This document shows positions 44,301-55,350 of a DNA stretch of 64,000 nucleotides, one piece after another. Origin of the DNA: Anisodus tanguticus. Lineage: Eukaryota > Streptophyta > Magnoliopsida > Solanales > Solanaceae. Positions within the stretch are counted from its first letter, which is position 1, and each line of letters starts with the position of its first letter. A program made the position numbers and the translations under genes. The stretch spans positions 8,436,646 through 8,500,645 of the forward strand of contig CM067561.1 in NCBI GenBank assembly GCA_034509755.1, in the 5' to 3' direction. Under the pieces are notes generated by a model, which was given only the letters and a program-made list of their open reading frames with translations, searched no databases and was not told the origin of the DNA.

Positions 44301-44506
44301 TATTAGTGAATATTCTCCGAATATTCACCGTATATTTTGTAATTATGATAGATGTATATTTAAGGTAACTTAGGATTCTTGTTGTATTAGGAATCAACCA
44401 TTTAAGGTAAGTTAGGATTCGTACTGTATTAGGAATCAACCTTTGTACAATTATATATATTGTGAATAATGAAAGGAATCCCTAAGAGAAATTATTCAAT
44501 CTTACA
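44301..44506 (+). repeat. 3' LTR of Ale-like element #1
   Basis: 206 bp, begins TATTAGTGAATATTCTCC after the purine tract and ends CTTACA. Differs from the 5' LTR by a handful of bases and a shorter AT run. Confidence 0.8.
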
Positions 44507-44632
44507 GGAGTGAGTAGTTAATGTTAAGCGTAAGAAAAAAAACCATCTTTTTCTTGATATGCTAAAGTGGACAAGTAAAAGTAAAAATTTATTTGTTGTT
44601 TCTGAACAAGTAAAAGTGAATAGAGAAAATAA

Positions 44633-45614
44633 ATTTTTTGATAAAAAAATAATAGGGCACATAAATTGGGAGGTAGGAAATTAGGGGTTGGTGCTGTTGG
44701 AGTTATCAAAAACTTATGTGGATTTATCAATCCAAGATCATGTTTTCCAAAAACAAAACATCTTTTGAAAACATTTGAGAAATTCAATGATCATTGGTTT
44801 TTAACAAGTATGCACATGACATATGTCCAGTTTTTTAATTTTATTGAGGATTATGTTTGTAGCATTGGAGTCTGCAAATACTAGAAATTTAAACCGTGAA
44901 ATACCCTATATATGCTGGTGGACCACCAACCCCATCTACTTTTCCGAATAATGGCTCTTTCTCTGCAAGAATCGTACCAGGATTTGTTGCCTCTACCCCC
45001 ACTATTATTGTTTTCATTAAAAAGAAAGAAAATTTATATCCCCAGCACAATTAAATCGATTTTAATATATTATTTATGTTCTTTTTTACGTTATAAAATA
45101 TGTTTATATAAACATTTAATTGAATTGTTTTAAAGTAATTTGATCATGTAAATATCATATTGACGGTCACAAATACAAAAAAAAAATAATCATTCCCAAA
45201 ACGAAATACCAAAAAAGCAAAAATGGAAACCGAAAATATCCAGGGGCAAATTAAAGGGTCGTTCATACCCTGGCCTTTCCCATTTTCAGTTAAAATCATG
45301 CATCATATTTTGCTTAATTTGGCAATGAAGATCAATGATTGAAGTCCAAAATTGTTCATAATGGTACGTCAACTTATCTAGAAGTAGAAGTTCATTTTAC
45401 CCGACATTTTCTTGAATTATCCATGTTAGGCAGAGGGCAACGTCTTATAAAAAGGAAAAGCTACACCTTTTATTTTTTAGTGTCGAAGTGACATAACCTT
45501 GTGGAATAGGAAGAAACATATGGAAGTACTAACTTGGTGAATACAAGTGATGGCAAACACTAGTTTAGTATGTGATTTGGATAGTTAACTTATCAGTTAG
45601 ATAATTGTTCTTTT
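44633..45614. other. AT-rich intergenic spacer
   Basis: No gene found. The 87-codon minus frame 44524-44787 and the 72-73-codon plus frames in 44666-45133 have no motif. Contains an A-run near 45178 and a few purine-rich stretches. Confidence 0.3.
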
Positions 45615-45630
45615 GGGGGGGGGGGGGGGG
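45615..45630 (+). repeat. Homopolymer run of 16 G
   Basis: Uninterrupted G run (45615-45630) between TTTT and TTT. Likely slippage-prone; may also reflect sequencing uncertainty. Confidence 0.7.
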
Positions 45631-45654
45631 TTTCAAGCCATTATCAAAGGTACA

Positions 45655-45790
45655 ACGATAAAACATACTCTATGTAATTTCACAAAGTGAGATCTCTCAA
45701 TACCTAGTATAATCTCACAAAGTGGGGTCTGAAAAATATATTATATGATATAAACAGATCTTACCTCGACCTTTATGGGGTAGAGCTAAG
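45655..45790 (+). repeat. Decayed SINE-like fragment (TS-type)
   Basis: The phrases CACAAAGTGGGGTCTGA, CAGATCTTACCTCGACC and TTTATGGGGTAGAG recall the Solanaceae TS-type SINE body. It is strongly diverged, and no clear target duplication or tail is seen. Confidence 0.4.
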
Positions 45791-46915
45791 TATTACTATC
45801 ATATTTTGTAATAAAACAAATTATCATAAAGAAAGGTAATTAAATCTTAAAAATAACTTACCTATTTAAAAATTTCTACCCAGTACCGGCTTTGGGCCGA
45901 TTAATACGGATTCGAAGGGGAAAATACACTTTGGGTGAAACGTTGTCTATCAAAAACAATTTCATTCCCAATGATCGAATATCTAATTAAGAATAAAGGT
46001 ATACTTACTACCTCCGTAACTTTTTGGGTAGATAATTGTTACTACAACTAATAATCATGTTCCAAATGGATTGGCTTAATTCATTTTTGATACTCAAAGC
46101 GACCAGTGTTTTGAATGCTGAATATAAATTTTAGAAATGACGTATTCAGTTGTTCTTCTAAACTAATTTAGTACTCATCGACTTGTTTCTACTAAGCTTA
46201 ACATCGTTTTAATTAGTTAAAATATTGCAGTTCTATATTAAAATTGATCAACTTGACTTTTTCAATAATATTGAGGTGGTAGATTTCATAAAAAAAGCTC
46301 CGAAACTTTGATAGAATCCCCAATTTCTCCTTCCCAAAAAAATTGACGTGGCTACATTCACTGGGCCACCCATGATTTGCCGGAACCTAAGATTCAACAC
46401 TAGAGAAGACAAATTTTAATATTTAATTTAATTAATGCTTCTAGAGATTATCGACATATAATGTGAAAGACAAAAATAGACGATACCAAAAATAGCTGGG
46501 GGTGTAAACTAGCATGTTTCACAAATTCATGTTCATACGATGATGTTATGTTAAGCATTTCTTACCGCTATACCTTTTCAAGATACAAAGGTTTTGAAAT
46601 TGGACCATTCAATAAATCCAAGAAGAAGAACTTAAATTCATGAGAAGCGATTCAAGAAGTTAAATTAAGGTTATTTGGTATGAAGAAAAAAAAATTAAGA
46701 AAAAATGTTATGTAATATAAGTATTCCTTGAGTTTTTATTTAGTGGTCATATTTATTTTTTCAAATACTTATTGTTATTTTAGAATTTTTTTTAAATAAA
46801 TAATGTTTTTAAAATTTCACCATTAGCATTAGTTGTTCTAGAATTAAGAGACATATAAATAGAGTCACTTATTTACTGTTGAAAATAGATTAATTTAGTA
46901 AAAAATTAAAAGATT
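45791..46915. other. AT-rich spacer before the endogenous virus
   Basis: No gene or named repeat is recognised. AT-rich with a few homopolymer runs (46690-46900). Confidence 0.3.
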
Positions 46916-47342
46916 ACGAGCGGAGGGATCACATAGAGGCATTATCAGAGGTACTTTTTACGGGTCGACAGGACCTGGCAGGGCTGTATTAACTCAGAAC
47001 AAATCCAAAAACGTCCTAACGCCACCACGACTCAGTGGGCTAAAACAGGACCATCAGCCTGAGGTTCAGACATTCCGACGGGGTTGTCCTCTGCCCAACC
47101 TTAGTACCCTCTCACATGAATCATCAGCTTTATTAAAGCATTAGTACCATGATTCCAAGTAGTTTAGTGCAACATAGTTCAACACAAGGGAATTAGCCGA
47201 TCATAGGCTAACTTAGAAGATAAATTATAATAAATATAAAATAAAACAAAAATTTAAAATTACCTAAGAAGTCGAGATTGTGCTCAGCGCAGGGGATGTA
47301 AACCAAACCTTAAGCTTTTATTGAAGAGAGTTTTTTTACAAG
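46916..47342 (-). repeat. Left terminal repeat of the endogenous virus
   Basis: Equivalent to 54488-54914. Viral-sense text starts just downstream of the promoter and includes an AATAAA signal (47317-47322). Beyond 46916 similarity stops, giving the left end of the integrant. No clear target duplication is seen. Confidence 0.8.
47317..47322 (-). terminator. Viral polyadenylation signal
   Basis: Minus-strand AATAAA, about 70 nt downstream of the TATA box. A corresponding AATAAA lies in the right repeat near 54888. In caulimovirids the first copy is bypassed and the second used. Confidence 0.55.
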
Positions 47343-47525
47343 GAGAAGAGAGTGGTTGGCTAAAGCCTGCCTTCTACTTACAACTAAGGATCCTTATATA
47401 ATGAATCATGTGATAATACAGACAAATAAAGTGGCCCAACACGTGGCCGATAGGGTTAAAAGATAAAAAGTAATAAAGTAGAATTGACCAAAACTTATGG
47501 GCCCTATTATAGTACAATAATTAAT
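47343..47525 (-). promoter_or_regulatory. Putative 35S-type promoter of the endogenous virus
   Basis: Minus-strand TATATAAG at 47393-47400, preceded by non-coding sequence after the last ORF. Start would be near 47368, about 25 nt before the repeat begins. This is where caulimovirids place the full-length RNA promoter. Confidence 0.6.
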
Positions 47526-48985
47526 CTACTTTATTAAAGTAGATTCCATTTGTGCGGTGACTTTTATGATGTGTCCACCAGCTGCTTTCCTGTGTATTAC
47601 ACCTTTTCTTTCCCTTTGTCTTTTCCCGTACCGGAAGGATTCCTCCATCCTATTTTGAAACTTCGCAATGTATTCTTCAATGTCGAAGTCTGCCTCATGT
47701 GGGTCTTGGGAGTCCTGAATATCTTCCTCCTCTGTATGGATAGATGCCATAGAAGTGTCTGAAGGGAATTCTTCATCCAGATATTTTATTAAATCCCTTT
47801 TTACTTCTGCCATATAAGATGCTATAAGTTCTGCTTTTGAAATTACCTCATTTTTAAGTTGGAGTTTTCTGACAATATGTTTAAATGGGCTATTAATCTC
47901 TGGCCCTGGTTGATCTTGTTTTAATTTTGTATAACCTCTAATGGCTGAGGTTATCTGGTCTATTAGTTCCTGCCCATTCAAAGCACCATCTGCGCTCTTT
48001 TGTAATAATTTCTTCCAAAACCTTATATAAAAGGTTCATTGTAAGCAAGGAATTTGTTCTGGGGTATAACCCACTTCCACCAACCATCGCATAATTCAGG
48101 GAATGGAAAATTCGATGAAGAAATGCATATTAGAAATTCCTTTTATAATAGATTTATTATTCTCACACTCTATAATTCTAGGAGAAATGTCAATCCATTC
48201 GGTATATAAACCTTTAAATATTTGTGGCAATATGTTAACAAATGAACCATAATTTATCCACCAATGCCAAAATCAAGTAGGGATGTTCTGTTTATAAACA
48301 TGAGAACATATCTTTATAAACCATGAATGTTTTTTGTGGGGGTTTTTATATAAAAAAGTTTTATAAAAACTATCTATATAATCTCAATAATTGAATTTTA
48401 CCTGAACTCTTTGCTCATGATGGAAATATTCTCGTTCCTTCAAAGTGCTAAACCCCCAGTCTTCTAGAGTAAAAATCTTTTTGATAATGATTTTAGTGAA
48501 GTTATAAACTTTCTTGGTATGCATAGGAAAGTAATGCTAAATTTCAGTCGATCATGTGATTGAGAGTATGGTCTCATAGTACATTCTTGATTTATAAGTC
48601 AAGATAGGGTATGACCCAGTTTCTAAATACCTTTCCATGAGCTTCCATGACTCATCCTTCCATTGAAGATCTTTATAATCGAGAAGAAATATAACTTATT
48701 TCTTCTCATGTTTTTCATAACCCTCATTGTCATCTTGTTCTTCATTAGCAACCTCTGCATATGAAGGTTGTGCTTATCATTATTTTCTCTAGATTTTATC
48801 AAATCCATGAATTGTTGGTATAACAGACTTTCTTTATCAAAGCTCGAAGTCCATGTTTGATCTTGTGCTATAAACTTTTTGTTTCCTTGCTGGACAATAG
48901 TATTACCTCGTCCAGTACCTCTGCCTCTTCCGCCACGACCTCTATAATTGGGGTCGCCACCTTGCCAAGTGGGCCTCATTATCCT
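47526..48985 (-). pseudogene. Putative viral transactivator/inclusion-body protein (ORF4-like)
   Basis: The last viral ORF. The start (48979) opens with a Gly/Arg-rich stretch (RGRGGRGRGTGRG) after a MRPTW beginning. The middle, in other frames, has a WWWEVGYTPEQIPCL phrase (about 48080) typical of solendo/cavemovirus-like terminal proteins. The C-terminal piece 47981-47526 is an open 151-codon frame, acidic in the middle (EEEDIQDSQDPHEADFDIEEY) and with a basic end. Position after RT and before the promoter fits the transactivator that promotes polycistronic translation, but the assignment rests mainly on position. Several frameshifts occur between 48620 and 47985. Confidence 0.5.
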
Positions 48986-49011
48986 GTAAATATGTATAAC
49001 AAACTATGAAG

Positions 49012-50387
49012 TTATGAACCAAAATATTCTCCAGTCAAGAAATCGGGCAGACTATTATTTGTCCCCTTTTTATAATGTATTTCAAAATCAAATGGCGCTA
49101 ATAAAGCTTGCCATCTTGCAAACATTTGTTTAGAAACATCATGTTTGTAGTCTTTATTAAACATAAATTTAGCAGATTGACAATCAATATTTATAATAAA
49201 CTTCTGGTTGTATAAATCTCATTGAAACTTTAAAACACTTTTTACAATTGCTAAGATTTCTTTAGCAACTGTCAAATAATTTTTCTGACTAGGATTCCAT
49301 TTGCCAGAATAGAATTGTATTAAATACTCCTGATTATCAACTGAGGAGTATTTCTTTAGTATAGCCTCATATCCGATATCTGAGACATCTGTCTCTATAA
49401 TCTTTGGCCAAGTAGGATTGGGTAATGTGAGACAAGGAAGGTTATGAACATTAACTTTAATTCTTTTGGCATCTTGAGTATGATCATCTGTCCAAGGTGT
49501 AGGAACCTTTTTTAGTCGTTCATATAAGATGGTTGTATCATTTGTCAAATCCTTTATAAAATGACTGATATAATTTAGGCTACCAAAAATCTTTGGAGTT
49601 GGGTTTTGTCAGTTATAATATACGGGAATTTTGATGCAAATTCAATACTTCTATTAATAGGAATGGTCTTTCCTTTTTCAATGTTATGATCCAAAAATCT
49701 AACTTTAGTTTGGAAAAGGGCCATTTTTGGTTTTGCTAGACCAAACCATTTTGTATGATGATTTTCTTAAATAAATCAAGATGTTTGAAATGAGTTTCTA
49801 TATTATTTGAAAATACCAAAATATCATCTATATAAACAATGATAAAGTTGCTAAAAGGCATAAATATATCATTCATAATGTTTTGAAACTCAGAAGGGGC
49901 ATTTTTTAATCCAAATGACATTACATTCCACTCGAATTGCCCAATAGGAACATTAAAAATAGTTTTATATTTATCTGCTTCTGCAATCTGAATCTGCCAG
50001 TATCCAGACTTTAGATCAAATTTAGAAAATATAATAGCGCTATTAAGTCTATCAAGCAAATCCTTTTTATTAGGAATAGGATATCTGATCCATTTCAGCA
50101 CCTTATTAAGTGGTTTATAATTAATAACGAGTCGAGGAACTCCTCCTTCCTGCTCAACATGTTTATTAACATAGAATGTCGTACACGACCGTGGAGGCTT
50201 TGAGGGTTTTATCAAGCCCTTGTGTAACAGAGAAGCAATCTCCTTTTTGCATTAATTCCAAGTATTCGGAATTCATTTGGCATGGTCTATCTTTTGTATG
50301 GATATTACTCTCTTTAAAATTATCCTCATAAGGGAGAGAGACAATATGTTTTTTCCAATCTCAAAAAGCATTATGATGGCTACAAAT
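49012..50387 (-). pseudogene. Viral reverse transcriptase-RNase H
   Basis: Viral polymerase copying pregenomic RNA. Minus-strand frames: PSKPPRSCTTFYVNKH and GVPRLVINYKPLNKVL (50200-50100), DLKSGYWQIQI and the catalytic YIDD at 49834 to 49823, then a frameshift; 49548-49219 gives RNase H with IIETDVSDIGY. Further readable text runs to DFLTGEYF near 49025; the stop is TAA at 49014-49012. Frameshifts near 49736 and 49560 and a stop near 49219 inactivate it. The RT YIDD box is intact. Confidence 0.8.
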
Positions 50388-51194
50388 CTAAAGTGAAAAC
50401 TGAGTTTGTATTAAATCAATTTTTTGTTGTAGCTTAGAATTTTCCAAAAGCTCTTCAATAGTTGATATATAAATCTCTTGTTTTAGAAAACTGATTTGTT
50501 GATGTTTATGAATCAACCTATCTTTGAGTTCATTTAACACCCTTGAAAATGGTTCAGTTATAAACTGAAATGTAATGGGCTTTCCATTGAAGGTTCCTAT
50601 GATACCCTTCTTATCAATATTAGTAATTGGAAATAGTTTTTGTATAAAATGTGTGCCTAATATAATTTGGCTGGAAATATCTTTTACCAAAATAAAACTT
50701 TCTGCTATACAAGTTTTATCATTGCAAATATAAGCTTTTGGTAATTTAAAAGTAATTTGTAGCAGACCTAACACTATGAGTAGTTTTATAAAAATAAGTA
50801 GAAGGAATAAGTCCTTCCTGTATACAATTTACGTCTGCCCCACTATCAACAAGAGCAGTAAAATCTTTTTTGAAATTATAATCAATTAAAATGCTTATTT
50901 TTATATAAAACTTTTTGTGAAGTGATTAAATTCAGAGTTTGTAGAAAGTTTTCTGTTTCATCACTAGTACATGTAATCAATAGATTATCTAAAGTAGAGA
51001 TATCATCTATTGTTTCTGAATCTATAATCTTTTTTGCTTTACATTCAATATTGATAATTCGTGCGTTAAGCATATCGTTATTCCTTTTTAATGTCACGAT
51101 CTCTTGCTTGAGATTATCAATATCCTTACTCAAATCTCTGGGAATACTGGCAATTCCTTGTTTCTCCCTCATTTGCTTTTTTTAATTCTGACAT
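50388..51194 (-). pseudogene. Viral polymerase N-terminus and aspartic protease
   Basis: The ATG at 51194 starts shortly after the coat protein stop at 51240. A run of A near 51180 seems to carry one extra base, shifting the frame into 51172-50882, which is rich in charged coiled-coil-like residues (DIDNLKQEIVTLKRNNDML). The protease active site DSG is at 50846 to 50838 in another frame, followed by VNC; 50774-50388 supplies the flap and ILGTHFIQKL region. This enzyme would mature the viral polyprotein. At least two frameshifts occur. Confidence 0.7.
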
Positions 51195-51239
51195 GGTATA
51201 AGCGGTTGACCGTTCCAGATCTTTTCTTCCTTATGAAGG

Positions 51240-53367
51240 TTATGGAACATCCTGGAGTTGATCTATAATTTGTGATCTCATCCCTGGATCCTTAATCAAT
51301 TTTAATAATGTCATAAGGTTATCACCTTTGAGAACATTAATGTTCATATCTTGAAATTGAGAAAATATATTGTAAAAGTCATCATCCTCTTTATTATGTT
51401 TGCTAGAACAAGGTTGTACGATTTGACATGGTAAGCATTCTTCTTCCGAAGAAATATAATCTTCGTTTTTAAGAACTCTAATCTCCTCAGAGCATGAATC
51501 CTTTGCTCCATTAGTTTCAAAACCTGAATCTTCTGGTTCCGAGTTAAGAAATAACTTGGATAATGAATCCTTTAAATCATCTCCGATGTTAAGGGCCTTA
51601 ATATTTTTCTTAGCTTTATAGTCCTTATAATAGTGGCCTGTCCTGCCACATTTCCAACATGCCTTTGGATTTTTTGACTATATAAAATTCTTGCGAGTTC
51701 TGAACTCTTTCTTTCTTCTTACTTTCTTATCCAGGCGTTTTGATTTCCATTTTTGGAAGCTTTCCTGATTTTTAACTTTACGTCTTTGAGACACCTTGGC
51801 TTTGGGTATTTCCATACCAAACTGACCACAAAACACCCCTAACTAACGTCTTTCGTTGAGGTTCTGTCTTTTGATCTACTGATTAAGCTTGATCTCATTA
51901 CACAAGGCTCAACCTTCTTGTATACATGTGCCTATGAGGCTTCCATAAGTATAAATGTCATAATTGATGGTAATTCCTCATTTTTTAAGAGACTTTCTAA
52001 CTCTTTCCGCGAAGAGGGCTGGTAATCCATCTATAAACTTGGACTTCAATGAGGGCTATTACACTCTAGTAATTCCATGACTCTGCAAAGAAAAAACATC
52101 CTTATACCACCTAAATAAGGTGAGGGTTTTGCATCGTAGGTTCTGGAGTAAGGTTTTAATATTTTCACTATCATCTGGCCATCTTCCAGTAAAATGCTCT
52201 ATAATATTAATCCCTAAGGTATATACCGTATTCTGCGTAGATTCTACACCTGATTCAGTTTTCACTGTCCTAATAATACTATTACGTTGTTCTTGGGTCA
52301 AATAATGATCCCACCAGCCTTTCAATTGACCAGTAAATCCTGATATAATCATTTCTGCAATAGTTTTGTCAGTGTTACTGTTAGCTTTGCAGAGTGTGCT
52401 ACACATAAGCATTCTATGAACTGCTGTATAAAATTGTCTTTTCGTATAACCATCTATGTTCCATTCATAGATACTCTTTCCACTGTAGCTATTGTTATCA
52501 ACAATATCTTGTTCCTCAAACAATACATCCTGAGGAGTGGGTCTGGGATAGTAGTACATCCTTTGTACGGGTTTCCTAATATATTTTTCTAGGTTATTAA
52601 TCTCATCAGACATCTTCTGCTTATAATCATCGCCAGAAAGGTCTAACTCATAATCTTTCGTTAAAGAGCTGATTCGCAAACCTTTAAACTAATTATCTAG
52701 TAATTTCTCAAGTTCTGAGTATGTTCTTAACTTGAAATCTTTGATCTCAGGTGGAGGATGCATGCTAGGAGTCGTTGCAGGTGTATGATGGCTAGAAGAA
52801 GGAACCATCTTCATAATTTCCGAAGTCAATTTCTCTACTATATTATGTAAAAGAGTAATTTGTTCACCCAATATGTTCATATAAACATTGGTGTAATTAT
52901 TCTGCTTGAGCATGTTATTGATATGCAAAGTTGTAACTAAGGCAATATTATAATCAAATAACTTAGAAAAGACAGTAAAATGAAGAACTTTATTATCCTT
53001 TTCAATTTGTAAAGGTTGTTGTGGAGGGAAAATATTATTAATAACTCCCCCACTAGAGAGTTTGTACTCTCTTTCTAAGACATAGATATAATCTCCCACA
53101 TACTAGGCCATAAACCAAGGAACAAAAGAAATAATTTTGGTAGCTTGAGAGAGATCTTTATAAATATCCTCTTGACGCACTAATCGTTCACTGTTATCAA
53201 AACTTTCAAAAAACCATTTTTTAAACGGTTCCCATCTAGGTTTATAAAAGTCTTCACTGATTTTCTTTCATGCGGGCGATCCCCGACTAAATCAATTTTT
53301 GGAATTTGATCCATTAAATACTTGGATAACCCATGTCTGACTCAGTTATATTTGGGTCTTCAATACC
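51240..53367 (-). pseudogene. Viral coat protein with zinc knuckle
   Basis: The N-terminal piece 53099-52689 and the core 52679-52059 are open. The core has IYEWNIDGYTKRQ and GFTGQLKGWWDHYL (about 52460-52300), a signature of caulimovirid coat proteins. Past the stop, FIDGLPALFAERVRKSL (about 52035) and the knuckle CWKCGRTGHYYKDY (about 51660-51618) appear; the last Cys is replaced by Tyr (codon 51620-51618), so the RNA-binding knuckle is damaged. An acidic tail follows to the TAA at 51242-51240. In the original virus it may have been fused to the movement protein as one polyprotein, since no clear gap separates them. Confidence 0.75.
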
Positions 53368-54424
53368 TCATCTGGCAATATTATCATTACCAATTATAAT
53401 CTTATCAACTCTATTGCTATCAGTATTATCTGGAACAGGTGGATTTATAAAATCTTGAATACGTGAAGTAGAAGCTCGTGATGGAGATCTAATAATATAA
53501 TCAGCTGGTGAAATATAAGAACAGTTTGAAACATCAGGTCTAGTAGATCTTGATCCAAAATCATTTGTCAAGTAACTTGGTTTAGAAAACTTTAGCTTGA
53601 CAGTCCCATATGGGGTTTGTTCAATATGAGTAATATCAGTATTACAATTACTCTTGGGAGGAGTAGCTCCCTCTATGACCCATTCTTTGGGAAAATCTAT
53701 TTCATCCCATTTGATTGGTTTCCTGGTGGTAATTTTTGATTTATCAAAATTCATTTCTATTAAAATAGTTTCATTTTTAATATCCATGATCTTACACATA
53801 GGATTCATGGTGTATAAGGGTTTAAAATATATTCTATAACAAATACATATAACCTCGGTACCAGACATATAATCATATCCATGCAACTTAATACTTAATA
53901 TTAAAACATTTAATGAATTCTCATCCTGCAAAGATACCTGCAAGTTAGGATATGCATCTATCAATAATCAAATGAATGTTAAAATTCTCTCACCAACCAA
54001 GCTGCATAAACAGGGCCATATGCTAAACTGGTTTGTACTGTCCCTATAAGCGATTTTTTCCAGATCTGATTTCTGCCATCCCTTAGAGAAACTATAAAGC
54101 TATCTGGTAAGCCTCTTAATGTAAATGGCTTAAACGTAACTTGTACTAACCCAATATGCATGAATCGATGGGTTTCCCTACAAGGGGAAATGTCACTGTC
54201 ATTTAATAATTTAAAGGTAACATGATCGCTATCTACAGTGATGGTCTCTTCAGTTGTTTTAACAACTTGTTTGAAATCTATTTTCTCCAGAGTACCCATT
54301 TGATATATCACCCTGGGTTGGATCTTTGGAATAGTCCACTTTTAAGTAGATCTAAATGTTGAGGTATATCATATACCTCTTTTTTACTGTTTTTAACAGT
54401 GTTCTTTCTTATGATGATATTCAT
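53368..54424 (-). pseudogene. Viral movement protein (30K superfamily)
   Basis: The first viral gene. An ATG at 54424 opens a short frame that hits a TGA (54314-54312) near NPG; the next frame (54311-53979) contains FIVSLRDGR and a LAYGPVYAAW stretch. The third piece (53964-53368) has KWDEIDFPKEWVIE near 53710 followed by GTVKLKFS. These are movement-protein-like features of caulimovirids, which form tubules and aid cell-to-cell passage. Two frame disruptions (about 54314 and 53970). The assignment is by motif and position. Confidence 0.65.
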
Positions 54425-54914
54425 CAATTAGAAAGTGTGTTGAACTAGTTACCTATTACTACTTATTTACATGGATTTAATATCAAAACGAGTGGAGGGA
54501 TCACAGAGAGGCATTATCAGAGGTACTTTTTATGGGTCAACATGACCTGACAGGGCTGTATTAACTCAGAACAGATTCAAAAATGCCCTAACGCCACCAC
54601 GACTCAGCGGGCTAAAACAAGACCATCAGCCTGAGGTTCAGACATTTTGCCGGGGCTGTCCTCTGCCCAACCTTAGTACCTTCTCACATGAATCATCAGC
54701 TTTATTAAAGCATTAGTACCATGATTTCAAGTAGTTTAGTGCAACATAGTTCAACACAAGGAAATTAGCCGATCATAGGCTAACTCAGAAGATAAATTAT
54801 AATAAATATAAAATAAAACAAAAAATTAAAATTACCTAGGAAGTCGAGATTATGCTCAGCGTAGGGGGGTGTAAAGCAAACCTTAGGCTTTTATTGAAGA
54901 GAGTTTTTTACAAG
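54425..54914 (-). repeat. Right terminal repeat and viral leader
   Basis: 54488-54914 is the second copy of the 427-bp repeat; 54425-54487 completes the leader. A minus-strand TGGTACTAATGC at 54721 to 54710 matches the tRNA-Met primer site TGGTATCAGAGC at 8 of 12 positions; the same text is in the left repeat. It is the best primer-site candidate but weak. Similarity ends at 54914. Confidence 0.7.
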
Positions 54915-55350
54915 TTGAACAAATTTTATGATCTTTTCCAAAGATAAATTATTCTGCCATTTATATAACCCTACTCTATGTTGGATACAATTGTGATAAT
55001 TAGGAGTTTGAGTTACGCTATTATTTAGGAGTTTAACTTCAATATTGCCTATTATTTAGGAGTTTGAGATACGCTAAGATTTTTTATGTAAATCAAACCC
55101 CGCACATAATTCCTCAATTTGAGATACAAAGTAAAGCTCCAAGAACGCCAATGGAAAATAATGAATACACGACTAGAAGCTTGAAAGTGTATGAAGTATG
55201 GAATTGCGTAGGAGACAATACATGATTGTCTCAAAAAGTTAGATTTTATTCGGCCTTGTGTTGGTCTTGGCCGAGACCTTGCCTTTAAATTATTGTCTTT
55301 AAGTTCTTAGATTAACTTACTTAGGACATAGTAAAGTGATATAATATCCT
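54915..55350. other. Unclassified spacer with short repeats
   Basis: No gene. Three copies of TTAGGAGTTT(G/A)A at about 55001-55070 separated by about 30 bp, in an AT-rich context. The remainder has no known signal. Confidence 0.35.

Larger units (their letters stand above)
40719..44506 (+). mobile_element. Ale-like Copia element #1, internally deleted, with LTRs and TSD
   Basis: 3,788 bp, flanked by GGAGT (40714-40718 and 44507-44511). LTRs (213 and 206 bp) begin TATTAG and end CTTACA. The primer site, gag, protease remnant and RT-RNase H are present; integrase is missing, so a full-length copy would be about 1.2 kb longer. The short LTR, gag and RT style fit the Ale/Retrofit Copia lineage. 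It could only move with help from another copy. Confidence 0.85.
40567..44632. repeat. MITE-like repeat split by Ale-like element #1
   Basis: The left part (about 40567-40718) starts with a CTCTCTCCATTTATTTTTACT-like terminus and continues TTGTCCAC. The right part (about 44512-44632) contains the inverse text GTGGACAAGTAAAAGTAAAA (about 44569) and AACAAGTAAAAGTGAATAGAG (about 44607). Together they form inverted termini of a common Solanaceae MITE. The element at 40719-44506 interrupts it. Confidence 0.55.
46916..54914 (-). mobile_element. Endogenous pararetrovirus (Caulimoviridae), terminally redundant
   Basis: All recognisable viral frames run on the minus strand. In viral order: leader (54914 to 54425), movement protein, coat protein, protease, RT-RNase H, transactivator-like protein, then 35S-type promoter and the start of a second leader. 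A 427-bp repeat at 46916-47342 and 54488-54914 (about 95% identical by eye, 7,572 bp apart) marks a terminally redundant copy of a circular genome of about 7.57 kb, close to solendovirus and cavemovirus sizes. The DDE integrase of a retrotransposon is absent, as expected. Stops and frameshifts in every ORF make it inactive. Closest known type is probably solendovirus-like (Tobacco vein clearing virus group); exact genus is not certain. Confidence 0.8.

Noticed and set aside
46916..54914. Reading the flanking repeats as LTRs of a retrotransposon
   Set aside because: Movement and coat protein features, lack of integrase and the AATAAA/TATA layout fit a pararetrovirus better; no TG...CA ends or target duplication seen.
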